From NCBI GenBank assembly GCA_958299035.1, contig CATQJL010000223.1, positions 71,779,006-71,843,005 of the forward strand: a DNA stretch of 64,000 nucleotides, in the 5' to 3' direction. Each line of letters opens with the position of its first letter. Position 1 is the stretch's first letter. A program made the position numbers and the translations under genes. The DNA is from Cylicocyclus nassatus. Taxonomy: Eukaryota; Nematoda; Chromadorea; Rhabditida; Strongylidae. This document shows, piece after piece, positions 1-12,790 of the stretch. A model generated the notes under the pieces. The model saw only the letters and a list, made by a program, of their open reading frames with translations, was not told the origin of the DNA and did no database searches.

Positions 1-226
1 TTTTTAAACTCCCTGGAGCGCTCACTTCACGCTCTGCTTGCTCCCCCCTATCCACCGGTATTCATGCCCTGTTGAGAGGGTCAAATCGGGCCCTTTTCCC
101 GCCAAAGTCACTATCTCCGCGAGCAAGGCGCTCCAACAGACCAAACTAAATTTAGGAACCTGCAATTTCCCTTCTTTGCTTGTTTCCTGAAAATGCGACA
201 TGAGTATAAAGAACACTGTCGCTGTA

Positions 227-807
227 CTCAGATAATCACAATCGCCGGGGCAGGCGGTCCGCAAACTCGCGCTTTTCCGCAGGCGGTCAGCTGAACTTTG
301 GGTCGTGGCCAACCTTCAGCGTGCCGCACCTTTACGGTCGCATATTTTGCCAGCGGGCAGAAATACAGCATTTTCTGCAAACGTTCGGCAGAAAATTTCT
401 TTCAGCGAGCGCTGGCCAAACTTTCAGCAAGCGCTCGAACTTTTTTTCACGCAGTTCGGGCGTACGCCGTGCAAAGGTGAGACTCCATGTGGCGGAGTGT
501 GATCAATGGTTTAATTACCCGAGTTAGGGTACCTTCTTTCAGCGGAAGGTACCTAAGGACAGTGCGGTCCTTCACGAAGAACCGTGCGGCCCCGATAATT
601 TCGCATATTCTTGCGGAAAGTAGAATGCAGTCATTGGGCCGCAACTTATCCACGGAAAGACCGCGATAGGTTTCCGAGCGTTTGTCTAAAAATTGACCAA
701 AACTAACCAAATTTCTGAAAGCGGACCGCAAGAAATCAGCGAACTATTTTTTCGGTGCCTGCTGGCTCAAAATTCGCATGGCCGCCTGCCTCCGGCGATT
801 ATCTGAG
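227..807. mobile_element. 581-bp TIR element, CTCAGA family, TA-flanked
   Basis: The ends are inverted: CTCAGATAATC at the left, GATTATCTGAG at the right. After a six-base insertion in the left arm both continue as CGCCGG-R-GCAGGCGG. TA flanks each side (225-226 and 808-809). The interior is GC-richer than its surroundings, with short phrases such as TTTCAGC and AAGCGCT recurring. No transposase is visible, so it is probably non-autonomous. The terminal CTCAGA and TA flanks match the elements at 40723-45044 and 41687-42310, which suggests one family. The superfamily is not recognised. Confidence 0.72.
529..553. repeat. Short perfect hairpin
   Basis: GGTACCTT and AAGGTACC form an 8-bp perfect stem around a loop of about nine bases, inside the TIR element at 227-807. 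No function is inferred. Confidence 0.5.
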
Positions 808-1369
808 TAATTGTTGAAAACACGGGTCACTCACTCTTTTAGCACCGGCACTATGCTCAACAAATTTTTCGAGAGTATTCTTCACAAAGTGGCGTTCAAA
901 TTATTTCATTTCTGGTAGGAAAATAATTAATTTTGATGCGCAATCAGATCGGTTTCGACATGACTGCGACATTCACAATTTCGAAAAGCGATAATCGCGA
1001 AAAACTATCAGTAAACAATTTGAAAATTTCTGACGAGCACACATGATTTAGTGTGATACCAAGGCAGTTCAAATCATTAGTTTGTAACTAGACAGTTGTG
1101 GTGATAGAAAAAAGAGCTACCTCTCCTGTAAAGATCATCAACAATTACGTACATATCGCTAAACTTTGTTTAAATAACCGAGCTAGAAAATCTTTTAATC
1201 ACAGCGCTGTGTTCAATCGATCGCTAAAGACTTTTCATCATATAACAAGTATGCTGTATGACGGAGGCGCAATACCTTTGGGCGCGATCGCGGCTTTATT
1301 AGCCGCAGAGCGCATGGGAAGCAGGATTTACAAAGGTGAGCATACCTTCGACATTTTAGAAACAAGGCT

Positions 1370-1745
1370 TCAAAAGTGAAGGTTGTGGACCAGCATTCGC
1401 AACACGTGGAAAAACCAGGAAAAGCTAATTTTTTCGTGATTGTTTCAAAAAAAAACCATATTCCGGAAGTAGTGGTTACCAAGAAAAAGATAAACAAAAA
1501 TTAGTTATGGAAATGCAAAGTTTCTTTTTCTACCAAGTCGATATGCACGTTCAAGCCAATTTTTTTTGATGCGTCCTTTGAATTCTTACCACCGCATTGA
1601 TGTTCCTTTTCCTGGAACGTTGTTTGGATTGTTGCGTTTATTGTTTTGAGCATCAGTCGCCCAAGCTGGAGAAAAGTCGCTGCGAAAGCACTGAAACAAA
1701 AAAGGTAAAGAAAAACGCACTTTTTACGATTTTTCACAAAAAATT
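1370..1745 (+). repeat. Dispersed repeat, relative of 56760-57120
   Basis: The order of recognisable phrases matches 56760-57120: a GTGATTGTTTCAAAAA block, a CATATTC block, a TTTTTGATGCGT block and a final AAAAACGCACTTTTT block. Spacing is similar and identity moderate. The second copy lies directly upstream of a Penelope-like remnant, so this may be the 5' part of such an element without its coding region. That link is inference. Confidence 0.55.
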
Positions 1746-3035
1746 ACGCCATAAATATAAATATAAAATAATCGAAAAGATGCACTGGGTCGTCGTCTGC
1801 GTTATGAACAACGGCAAGGTCTATACAATGCACGAAAAAACCGCGTGAAAGGAGTTAGGTTCAAAACAACAAAGAAAAGGGTACCAGAGCCAAATGCTCG
1901 GCGACTCGCGTTTGGGGTGGCGAGGTAGCACGCAGCGCGCGGAGACGCAGACGAGCAGGAGACAAACCAGAAGCGACGGGACATTTGGCTCTGGTCGTAG
2001 ATCTCCGCGAAGTCTCAACGAAACCCTGCAATATTATATATCATTCTAATCGTCATCACACGACGAGGAGCGCTGACAACGTCTCAAGCGTTCAATGCCA
2101 CTGGTCAACGAGATAAACCAGCAATTTCCTGCGCAACTTTCTGTGCAAGATTTAAGCGCAGTTTCTCATTTATATTTAACTCCAACAGCTTTCCTGAATT
2201 CCTGAAACTCAGTTTTGGTTGAATAAGAAGTTAGAGAAACATTGTCTTAAATTCCGGGGAAACTTTCACAGAAACCTTCTTTTTGGCGTAAAAAAGTCTA
2301 TAAAAACGCAATATTCGGTTTCGCTGATAATTCAAAGGTATTCCTTTTTACACTTGCTTCACTCACATACGTTCTGATATACTCAGGATTATAACATCCG
2401 GGATTTGCTCCGGATGACTTTTTTTGTTTTTTTTTCGGTAAAGGTTGTGTTCTACATGGCGATCAAAGTGAAGCTTACCAGAGTCATGGCTCTATGTATC
2501 GAGGCATGTGACTGTCAGTCACGCGCGCGGTGGTCGCGCCCTCTCAACTAATACTACTTCTCTGCGCCTTCGTTATGCAGCAACCTTCACTTGATTTTAG
2601 ATACTAAAATACCAGAAGGAACTTTTTTTGCAGTACAAGAGCTCAAATTCAGGTGAAGAGTTCCTGCTAATTCTATTTTTGTAAAGACAGTGACAGCTCC
2701 TTAACCTAAACCTGAGCATAAGAATCCTCTAAATAATTTTTAGACATCATAATTTGAAACGAATCTTGGTCCGATCTTACAACTAACAGGCTATTACGCA
2801 AAGGAAACTAAGATTTGTGAAATCATCTCAGAGCAAAAATGCTACCTGCGTTTCAACACATTCAGTCATCTTCAAGCCTTTGAAATCAGAGAAAGAAAGG
2901 TAAACATTTTGTGAAAGCAAGGGCATCGCTAATCTAGGAATTTATGTGTATACTTGAAAGAAGGAGAGTTGTGTTATGTATAGCTTCTCTTAATCCAAAA
3001 TCTTGCTCTTTTCATCTATTGTGTCACGATTGCGT
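1746..3035. other. No supported feature
   Basis: A GC-richer patch at about 1850-2020 has overlapping short ORFs on both strands, but no family, no intron signals and no repeat relationship were recognised. The rest is AT-rich intergenic-looking sequence. Confidence 0.4.
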
Positions 3036-3568
3036 AAACCGGTAAGCTACAAGTCTCCAAGTATTCTTCCTACATAAAATGCTGAATGTCTGTTTGTATG
3101 TTGTGTGTGTGGTCTGTCTGTCTGTACGTATGAATAGAAATTTTCATATCTGAACCGATCCGGACCGAAGTTGATTCACATACACTTCGGGAGTGGCGGG
3201 TGTCATAGGCTGCTTTTGTCATATATCGATATCGATTTCATCGATGTTTATAGATTCTTCAAAGTTTGATTCGCGTTACTGGAGGTTGGCACAAGAGGGT
3301 AAGTGAGCATGCTGCTTACTATCACAGGGAACAGGGAATTGGCATATAGGAGTGGGCACAGGGAAAGGCTGTACAGGGATAGGGATGAGACCTTTATCAT
3401 AGTTTTTTGACAAGGCCGAGCAAGCCAGGTAAGCCAGTAGAGGTAAATAAAAATCAGGAATCGGATGAATAGCTTCCTCAAAGTCGAGTGCAGAGATGAC
3501 GACTGTGGAGAAGATAGTGGTTTTTGTTGACTGAGTTCAAAACTAAAGCAAAACGCGACCGACAGCCT

Positions 3569-3570
<2 letters not shown>

Positions 3571-3608
<38 letters not shown>
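3571..3608. repeat. (TA)n microsatellite
   Basis: About 19 uninterrupted AT dinucleotides. A GTCTGTCTGTCTGT run lies upstream at about 3113-3126. Confidence 0.95.
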
Positions 3609-3610
<2 letters not shown>

Positions 3611-4075
3611 TTACTATAATATACACTGGATCCTTTCAAGCGCGACGGCAGAGTTTTCTGCGTCCCTCCTATTCTTAACCGCATGCATGAGGAGGGTCCA
3701 GCTGCTGAAGGAATCCAGAAAAAGGAATGCGAAAATATAACGGCGCTCAGTGGTGGCGAGAGGAGAGGCCAGAAGCCATTATGTCAGCGAGGGATTTGCT
3801 TGCACTATGGGTCCCGGGCGGAGCAGACATTTTTCAACATTGAGCTAAGCGGCTAACATTTGGCGCAGGGGTGTATGTGTGAAGGCTGATCACAAAAACA
3901 TTACATTTCAGAATTATCGATTACCTATCTGCGGTATATAGGGGATAGTCATTATCCTGGGCGAGAGATTGTTGTTGTGTTTCTGTCACAATGGCTGTCG
4001 CCGATGGGGTGCGAAAGTTATTGACCGCTTGAGTCATTCTGTACTGTCGTGCACACATGCAAGCAGTATTTTATT

Positions 4076-4489
4076 ACTAACTGGAGCTCACGGCTTTTAT
4101 TTGACTCTTCGTGTGACATTTTTATACAAAACTTCAAACCTGGACTCACAGAGCATGATAATTCGCACAGCAACGCATTACTAACTGGAGCTCACGGCTT
4201 TTATTTGACTCTTCATGTGACATTTTTATACAAAACGTCAAACCTGGACTCACAGAGCATGATAATTCGCACAGCAACGCATTACTAACTGGAGCTCACG
4301 GCTTTTATTTGACACTTCATGTGAATTTCTATATAAAACTTCAAACCTGGACTCACAGAGCATGATATTTCGCACAGCAACGCATTACTAACTGGAGCTC
4401 ACGGCTTTTATTTGACACTTCATGTGACATTTCTATACAAAACTTCAAACCTGGACTCACAGAGCATGATATTTCGCACAGCAACGCAG
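4076..4489. repeat. Tandem array, 104-bp unit, four copies
   Basis: Units start at 4076, 4180, 4284 and 4387, each with ACTAACTGGAGCTCACGG. Copies differ by a few substitutions, for example TTCGTGTG versus TTCATGTG. The period of 104 (once 103) is not a multiple of three, so the short ORFs across it change frame in each copy and are not taken as genes. Confidence 0.93.
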
Positions 4490-5675
4490 AAAAGATCCCG
4501 CTTATACCTCGGCACATCGCGCATACATGCGATTAAGCAATATTTTTCTCCATCCCTCACCAAAAACTTCGCGATAAATTGTAAGAATCATTTGAAGGCC
4601 TGGTTGAAGTATCGAGCGATTAGGATTTTGGTCGCGATGGACGGCAAAGTTAACGTTCTGTGGAGTAGAGCCCTGCACACAAATATCAACAAAATATCCA
4701 CTAACTCTGCCTTACAGAACAACTACTATGCTAAAAATTTGACTTCTCCAGCGAAAGACTGAGCATTATTAATTTAGGTCCGGATCGGAGGCAAAAATCG
4801 GCGTTCTCTGAAGTGGGCCTCATTTTGAAAATTTCATTCTCCTTTCCGCTCAAATCCCATATGTAACCACGATAAACTCACCTTTTGGAATATTGCTGAC
4901 AATCTAATTTTGTTTTTCTAGCTATCAACTGAGCATTTGATCAAATTTTCCGAGGGAGTTATAGTTCGTGAGCTCTCAACGCTTTCAACGTTTTTTCTAG
5001 ATTCAACTTTTTGTGAAATAAAGCCTCGTCACGTAACTTTCCATCCCTTTTTTCCCTAAATGGTCAGAGAATCCGCGAAAGACTCGTTTTTTGAATGTTC
5101 CCGAACCTGCCCAGCGGCAAATTGAGCCTTCAGTCAGGTTTTGTGGGGAGTTAGAGTTCGCGGACTTTCAAAATTGGCTTTGGTTCCAAGGCTACGATAT
5201 TTGTGGAGCGGAGTTTCGTTTTGAAAAGTTTCATCCCTTTTTTGCTGAATAGTGAGGAAAATTCCAAAAAAACTCATTTTTTCGAAGTTTCCTGAACCTT
5301 CCTAGCGGCGAACTGAGCCTTCAGTCAGGTTTTGTTCGCGAGCATTCAAAATTGATTTTGGTTCCAAGGCTTGGATATCTGTGGAGTGGAGTTTCATTTT
5401 GCAAGGTTTCACCCTTTTTTTGCTGAATAGTGAGGGAAATTCCAAAAAAGCTCATTTTTTGAACATTCCTTAACCTTCCTAGGGCGAACTGAGCCTTCAG
5501 TCAGGTTTTGCTCGCGAGCATTCAAAACTGATTTTGGTTCCAAGGCTTCGATATTTGTCGAGTGGAGTTTCATTTTGCAAAGTTTCATCTCGTTTTTGCT
5601 GGATGGTGAGGAAAATTCCAAAAAAGCTCAATTTTTCGAACGTTCCTGAATACCTGAACCTTCCTAGGGCGAACT

Positions 5676-8600
5676 GATCATTCAGTCAGGTTTTGAGGGA
5701 GGTAGGGTTGCGTTCAACTGATTTTGGTCCCGAGGGCCAGCAAAAAATAATATTTGTGGAGTGGAGTTTCATTCTGCAAAGTTTCATCTCGTTTTTGCTT
5801 AATGGTGAGGAAAACTCCAAAAAAGCTCATTTTTTCGAAGTTTCTTCCGAGCGGAGAACTGAGCCTTCAGTCAGGTTTTGAGAGGAGGTAGGGTTGCGTT
5901 TACTTGATTTTGGTCCCAAAGGCCGGTGAAAAACGATATTTGTGGAGTGGAGTTTCATTTTGCACGGTTTCACCCCTTTTTTGCTGAATGGTGAGGAAAA
6001 GTCCAAAAAAGCTCATTTTTTGGAATATTCCTTAACCTTCCCAGCAGCGAACTGAGCCTTCAGTCAGGTATTAAGGGAAGTTAGAGTTCGCGGACCTTCA
6101 AAATTGACTTTGGTTCCAAGGCTACGATATTTGTGGAGTAGAGTTTCATTTTGAAAGGGTTTCATCCCTTTTTTGCTGAATGGTGAGGAGAATTCCAAAA
6201 AAGCTAATTTTTTCGAAGTTTCTTGAACTTTTCGAGCGGCGAACTGAGCCTTCAGTCAGGTATTAAGGGGAGTTAGAGTTCGCGGGCATTCAAAACTGAT
6301 TTTGGTTCCAAGGCTTCGATATTTGTGGAGTGGAGTTTCATTCTGCAAAGTTTCATCTCGTTTTTGCTGGATGGTGAGGAAAATTCCAAAAAAGCTCAAT
6401 TTTTCGAACGTTCCTGAATACCTGAACCTTCCTAGGGCGAACTGATCATTCAGTCAGGTTTTGAGGGAGGTAGGGTTGCGTTCACCTGATTTTGGTCCCG
6501 AGGGCCAGCGAAAAACAATATTTGTGGAGTGGAGTTTCATTTTGCAAAGTTTCATCTCGTTTTTGCTGGATGGTGAGGAAAATTCCAAAAAAGCTCAATT
6601 TTTCGAACGTTCCTGAATACCTGAACCTTCCTAGGGCGAACTGATCATTCAGTCAGGTTTTGAGGGAGGTAGGGTTGCGTTCAACTGATTTTGGTCCTGA
6701 GGGCCAGCGAAAAATAATATTTGTGGAGTGGAGTTTCATTCTGCAAAGTTTCATCTCGTTTTTGCTTAATGGTGAGGAAAACTCCAAAAAAGCTCATTTT
6801 TTCGAAGTTTCTTCCGAGCGGAGAACTGAGCCTTCAGTCAGGTTTTGAGAGGAGGTAGGGTTGCGTTTACTTGATTTTGGTCCCAAAGGCCGGTGAAAAA
6901 CGATATTTGTGGAGTGGAGTTTCATTTTGCACGGTTTCACCCCTTTTTTGCTGAATGGTGAGGAAAAGTCCAAAAAAGCTCATTTTTTGGAATATTCCTT
7001 AACCTTCCCAGCAGCGAACTGAGCCTTCAGTCAGGTATTAAGGGAAGTTAGAGTTCGCGGACCTTCAAAATTGACTTTGGTTCCAAGGCTACGATATTTG
7101 TGGAGTAGAGTTTCATTTTGAAAGGGTTTCATCCCTTTTTTGCTGAATGGTGAGGAGAATTCCAAAAAAGCTAATTTTTTCGAAGTTTCTTGAACTTTTC
7201 GAGCGGCGAACTGAGCCTTCAGTCAGGTATTAAGGGGAGTTAGAGTTCGCGGGCATTCAAAACTGATTTTGGTTCCAAGGCTTCGATATTTGTGGAGTGG
7301 AGTTTCATTCTGCAAAGTTTCATCTCGTTTTTGCTGGATGGTGAGGAAAATTCCAAAAAAGCTCAATTTTTCGAACGTTCCTGAATACCTGAACCTTCCT
7401 AGGGCGAACTGATCATTCAGTCAGGTTTTGAGGGAGGTAGGGTTGCGTTCACCTGATTTTGGTCCCGAGGGCCAGCGAAAAACAATATTTGTGGAGTGGA
7501 GTTTCCTTTTGCACGGTTTCACCCCTTTTTTGCTGAATGGTGAGGAAAATTCCAAAAAAAGCTCATTTTTCGAAGTTTCTTGAACTTTTCGAGCGGCGAA
7601 CTGAGCCTTCAGTCAGGTATTAAGGGGAGTTAGAGTTCGCGGGCATTCGAAACTGATTTTGGTTCCAAGGCTTCGATATTTGTGGAGTGGAGTTTCATTT
7701 TGCAAAGTTTCATCTCGTTTTTGCTGGATGGTGAGGAAAATTCCAAAAAAGCTCAATTTTTCGAACGTTCCTGAATACCTGAACCTTCCTAGGGCGAACT
7801 GATCATTCAGTCAGGTTTTGAGGGAGGTAGGGTTGCGTTCAACTGATTTTGGTCCTGAGGGCCAGCGAAAAATAATATTTGTGGAGTGGAGTTTCATTCT
7901 GCAAAGTTTCATCTCGTTTTTGCTTAATGGTGAGGAAAACTCCAAAAAAGCTCATTTTTTCGAAGTTTCTTCCGAGCGGAGAACTGAGCCTTCAGTCAGG
8001 TTTTGAGAGGAGGTAGGGTTGCGTTTACTTGATTTTGGTCCCAAAGGCCGGTGAAAAACGATATTTGTGGAGTGGAGTTTCATTTTGCACGGTTTCACCC
8101 CTTTTTTGCTGAATGGTGAGGAAAAGTCCAAAAAAGCTCATTTTTTGGAATATTCCTTAACCTTCCCAGCAGCGAACTGAGCCTTCAGTCAGGTATTAAG
8201 GGAAGTTAGAGTTCGCGGACCTTCAAAATTGACTTTGGTTCCAAGGCTACGATATTTGTGGAGTAGAGTTTCATTTTGAAAGGGTTTCATCCCTTTTTTG
8301 CTGAATGGTGAGGAGAATTCCAAAAAAGCTAATTTTTTCGAAGTTTCTTGAACTTTTCGAGCGGCGAACTGAGCCTTCAGTCAGGAATTAAGGGGAGTTA
8401 GAGTTCGCGGGCATTCAAAACTGATTTTGGTTCCAAGGCTTCGATATTTGTGGAGTGGAGTTTCATTCTGCAAAGTTTCATCTCGTTTTTGCTGGATGGT
8501 GAGGAAAATTCCAAAAAAGCTCAATTTTTCGAACGTTCCTGAATACCTGAACCTTCCTAGGGCGAACTGATCATTCAGTCAGGTTTTGAGGGAGGTAGGG

Positions 8601-9356
8601 TTGCGTTCACCTGATTTTGGTCCCGAGGGCCAGCGAAAAACAATATTTGTGGAGTGGAGTTTCCTTTTGCACGGTTTCACCCCTTTTTTGCTGAATGGTG
8701 AGGAAAATTCCAAAAAAAGCTCATTTTTCGAAGTTTCTTGAACTTTTCGAGCGGCGAACTGAGCCTTCAGTCAGGTATTAAGGGGAGTTAGAGTTCGCGG
8801 GCATTCGAAACTGATTTTGGTTCCAAGGCTTCGATATTTGTGGAGTGGAGTTTCATTTTGCAAAGTTTCATCTCGTTTTTGCTGGATGGTGAGGAAAATT
8901 CCAAAAAAGCTCAATTTTTCGAACGTTCCTGAATACCTGAACCTTCCTAGGGCGAACTGATCATTCAGTCAGGTTTTGAGGGAGGTAGGGTTGCGTTCAC
9001 CTGATTTTGGTCCCGAGGGCCAGCGAAAAACAATATTTGTGGAGTGGAGTTTCATTTTGCAAAGTTTCATCTCGTTTTTGCTGGATGGTGAGGAAAATTC
9101 CAAAAAAGCTCAATTTTTCGAACGTTCCTGAATACCTGAACCTTCCTAGGGCGAACTGATCATTCAGTCAGGTTTTGAGGGAGGTAGGGTTGCGTTCACC
9201 TGATTTTGGTCCCGAGGGCCAGCGAAAAACAATATTTGTGGAGTGGAGTTTCATTTTGCAAAGTTTCATCTCGTTTTTGCTGGATGGTGAGGAAAATTCC
9301 AAAAAAGCTCAATTTTTCGAACGTTCCTGAATACCTGAACCTTCCTAGGGCGAACT
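5676..9356. repeat. Higher-order repeats of about 967, 1,158 and 1,556 bp
   Basis: The GATCATTCAG monomer that precedes the GAAAAATAATATTTG version recurs at 5676, 6643, 7801 and 9357. The 6643-7801 period of 1,158 holds six monomers spaced 185, 193, 192, 198, 192 and 198. The first period (967) lacks one monomer. The third (1,556) adds two 199-bp monomers. Blocks are almost identical base for base. Confidence 0.85.
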
Positions 9357-10129
9357 GATCATTCAGTCAGGTTTTGAGGGAGGTAGGGTTGCGTTCAACT
9401 GATTTTGGTCCCGAGGGCCAGCGAAAAATAATATTTGTGGAGTGGAGTTTCATTCTGCAAAGTTTCATCTCGTTTTTGCTTAATGGTGAGGAAAACTCCA
9501 AAAAAGCTCATTTTTTCGAAGTTTCTTCCGAGCGGAGAACTGAGCCTTCAGTCAAGTTTTGAGAGGAGGTAGGGTTGCGTTTACTTGATTTTGGTCCCAA
9601 AGGCCGGTGAAAAACGATATTTGTGGAGTGGAGTTTCATTTTGCACGGTTTCACCCCTTTTTTGCTGAATGGTGAGGAAAAGTCCAAAAAAGCTCATTTT
9701 TTGGAATATTCCTTAACCTTCCCAGCAGCGAACTGAGCCTTCAGTCAGGTATTAAGGGAAGTTAGAGTTCGCGGACCTTCAAAATTGACTTTGGTTCCAA
9801 GGCTACGATATTTGTGGAGTAGAGTTTCATTTTGAAAGGGTTTCATCCCTTTTTTGCTGAATGGTGAGGAGAATTCCAAAAAAGCTAATTTTTTCGAAGT
9901 TTCTTGAACTTTTCGAGCGGCGAACTGAGCCTTCAGTCAGGTATTAAGGGGAGTTAGAGTTCGCGGGCATTCAAAACTGATTTTGGTTCCAAGGCTTCGA
10001 TATTTGTGGAGTGGAGTTTCATTCTGCAAAGTTTCATCTCGTTTTTGCTGGATGGTGAGGAAAATTCCAAAAAAGCTCAATTTTTCGAACGTTCCTGAAT
10101 ACCTGAACCTTCCTAGGGCGAACTGATCA

Positions 10130-12790
10130 TTCAGTCAGGTTTTGAGGGAGGTAGGGTTGCGTTCACCTGATTTTGGTCCCGAGGGCCAGCGAAAAACAAT
10201 ATTTGTGGAGTGGAGTTTCCTTTTGCACGGTTTCACCCCTTTTTTGCTGAATGGTGAGATAAATTCCAAAAAAGCTCATTTTTTCGAATATTCCTTAACC
10301 TTCCTAGCGGCGAACTGAGCCTTCAGTCAGGTATTAAGGGGAGTTAGAGTTCGCGGACCTTCAAAATTGACTTTGGTTCCAAGGCTACGATATTTGTGGA
10401 GTGGAGTTTCATTTTGCACGGTTTCACCCCTTTTTTGCTGAATGGTGAGGAAAATTCCAAAAAAAGCTAATTTTTTCGAAGTTTCTTGAACTTTTCGAGC
10501 GGCGAACTGAGCCTTCAGTCAGGTATTAAGGGGAGTTAGAGTTCGCGGGCATTCGAAACTGATTTTGGTTCCAAGGCTTCGATATTTGTGGTGTGGAGTT
10601 TCATTTTGCAAAGTTTCATCTCGTTTTTGCTGGATGGTGAGGAAAATTCCAAAAAAGCTCAATTTTTCGAACGTTCCTGAATACCTGAACCTTCCTAGGG
10701 CGAACTGATCATTCAGTCAGGTTTTGAGGGAGGTAGGGTTGCGTTCACCTGATTTTGGTCCCGAGGGCCAGCGAAAAACAATATTTGTGGAGTGGAGTTT
10801 CCTTTTGAAAGGTTTCATCCCTTTTTTGCTGAATGGTGAGATAAATTCCAAAAAAGCTCATTTTTTCGAAGTTTCTTCCGAGCGGAGAACTGAGCCTTCA
10901 GTCAGGTTTTGAGGGGAGTAAGAGTCGCGAGCATAAACTGATTTTGGTCCCAAGGGCTGGCGGAAAATGATGTTGGGGAGTAGAGTTTCATTTTCAAAGT
11001 TTCGTCCCTTTTTTGCTGGATGATTAGGGAAATTTCAAAAAAGCTCATTTTTTCGAATATTCCTTTACCTTCCTAGCAGCGAACTGAGCCTTCAGTCAGG
11101 TTTTGTTCGCGAGCATTCAAAACTGATTTTGGTTCCAAGGCTTCGATATTTGTGGTGTGGAGTTTCATTTTGCAAAGTTTCATCTCGTTTTTACTGGATG
11201 GTGAGGAAAATTCCAAAAAAGCTCAATTTTTCGAAAGTTCCTGAATACCTGAACCTCCCTAGGGCGAACTGATCATTCAGTCAGGTTTTGAGGGAGGTAG
11301 GGTTGCGTTCACCTCATTTTGGTCCCGAGGGCCAGCGAGAAACAATATTTGTGGAGTGGAGTTTCCTTTTGAAAGGTTTCATCCCTTTTTTGCTGAATGG
11401 TGAGATAAATTCCAAAAAAGCTCATTTTTCGAAGTTTCTTCAGAGCGGAGAACTGAGCCTTCAGTCAGGTTTTGAGGGAGGTAGGGTTGCGTTCACCTGA
11501 TTTTGGTCCCGAGGGCCAGCGAAAAACAATATTTGTGGAGTGGAGTTTCCTTTTGCACGGTTTCACCCCTTTTTTGCTGAATGGTGAGATAAATTCCAAA
11601 AAAGCTCATTTTTTCGAATATTCCTTAACCTTCCTAGCGGCGAACTGAGCCTTCAGTCAGGTATTAAGGGGAGTTAGAGTTCGCGGACCTTCAAAATTGA
11701 CTTTGGTTCCAAGGCTACGATATTTGTGGAGTGGAGTTTCATTTTGCACGGTTTCACCCCTTTTTTGCTGAATGGTGAGGAAAATTCCAAAAAAAGCTAA
11801 TTTTTTCGAAGTTTCTTGAACTTTTCGAGCGGCGAACTGAGCCTTCAGTCAGGTATTAAGGGGAGTTAGAGTTCGCGGGCATTCGAAACTGATTTTGGTT
11901 CCAAGGCTTCGATATTTGTGGTGTGGAGTTTCATTTTGCAAAGTTTCATCTCGTTTTTGCTGGATGGTGAGGAAAATTCCAAAAAAGCTCAATTTTTCGA
12001 ACGTTCCTGAATACCTGAACCTTCCTAGGGCGAACTGATCATTCAGTCAGGTTTTGAGGGAGGTAGGGTTGCGTTCACCTGATTTTGGTCCCGAGGGCCA
12101 GCGAAAAACAATATTTGTGGAGTGGAGTTTCCTTTTGAAAGGTTTCATCCCTTTTTTGCTGAATGGTGAGATAAATTCCAAAAAAGCTCATTTTTTCGAA
12201 GTTTCTTCCGAGCGGAGAACTGAGCCTTCAGTCAGGTTTTGAGGGGAGTAAGAGTCGCGAGCATAAACTGATTTTGGTCCCAAGGGCTGGCGGAAAATGA
12301 TGTTGGGGAGTAGAGTTTCATTTTCAAAGTTTCGTCCCTTTTTTGCTGGATGATTAGGGAAATTTCAAAAAAGCTCATTTTTTCGAATATTCCTTTACCT
12401 TCCTAGCAGCGAACTGAGCCTTCAGTCAGGTTTTGTTCGCGAGCATTCAAAACTGATTTTGGTTCCAAGGCTTCGATATTTGTGGTGTGGAGTTTCATTT
12501 TGCAAAGTTTCATCTCGTTTTTACTGGATGGTGAGGAAAATTCCAAAAAAGCTCAATTTTTCGAAAGTTCCTGAATACCTGAACCTCCCTAGGGCGAACT
12601 GATCATTCAGTCAGGTTTTGAGGGAGGTAGGGTTGCGTTCACCTCATTTTGGTCCCGAGGGCCAGCGAGAAACAATATTTGTGGAGTGGAGTTTCCTTTT
12701 GAAAGGTTTCATCCCTTTTTTGCTGAATGGTGAGATAAATTCCAAAAAAGCTCATTTTTCGAAGTTTCTTCAGAGCGGAGAACTGAGCCT
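10130..12790. repeat. Higher-order repeat, 1,330 bp, two copies
   Basis: Anchors at 10317, 10509, 10707, 10892, 11086, 11271 and 11455 reappear exactly 1,330 bases later at 11647, 11839, 12037, 12222, 12416, 12601 and 12785. Each copy holds seven monomers of mixed type. The copies look essentially identical by eye, so this duplication is young compared with monomer divergence. Confidence 0.9.

Noticed and set aside
1098..1379. 93-residue ORF with an Ala/Leu-rich segment
   Set aside because: No domain, no splice context, and it overlaps the edge of a dispersed repeat; not enough to call a gene.
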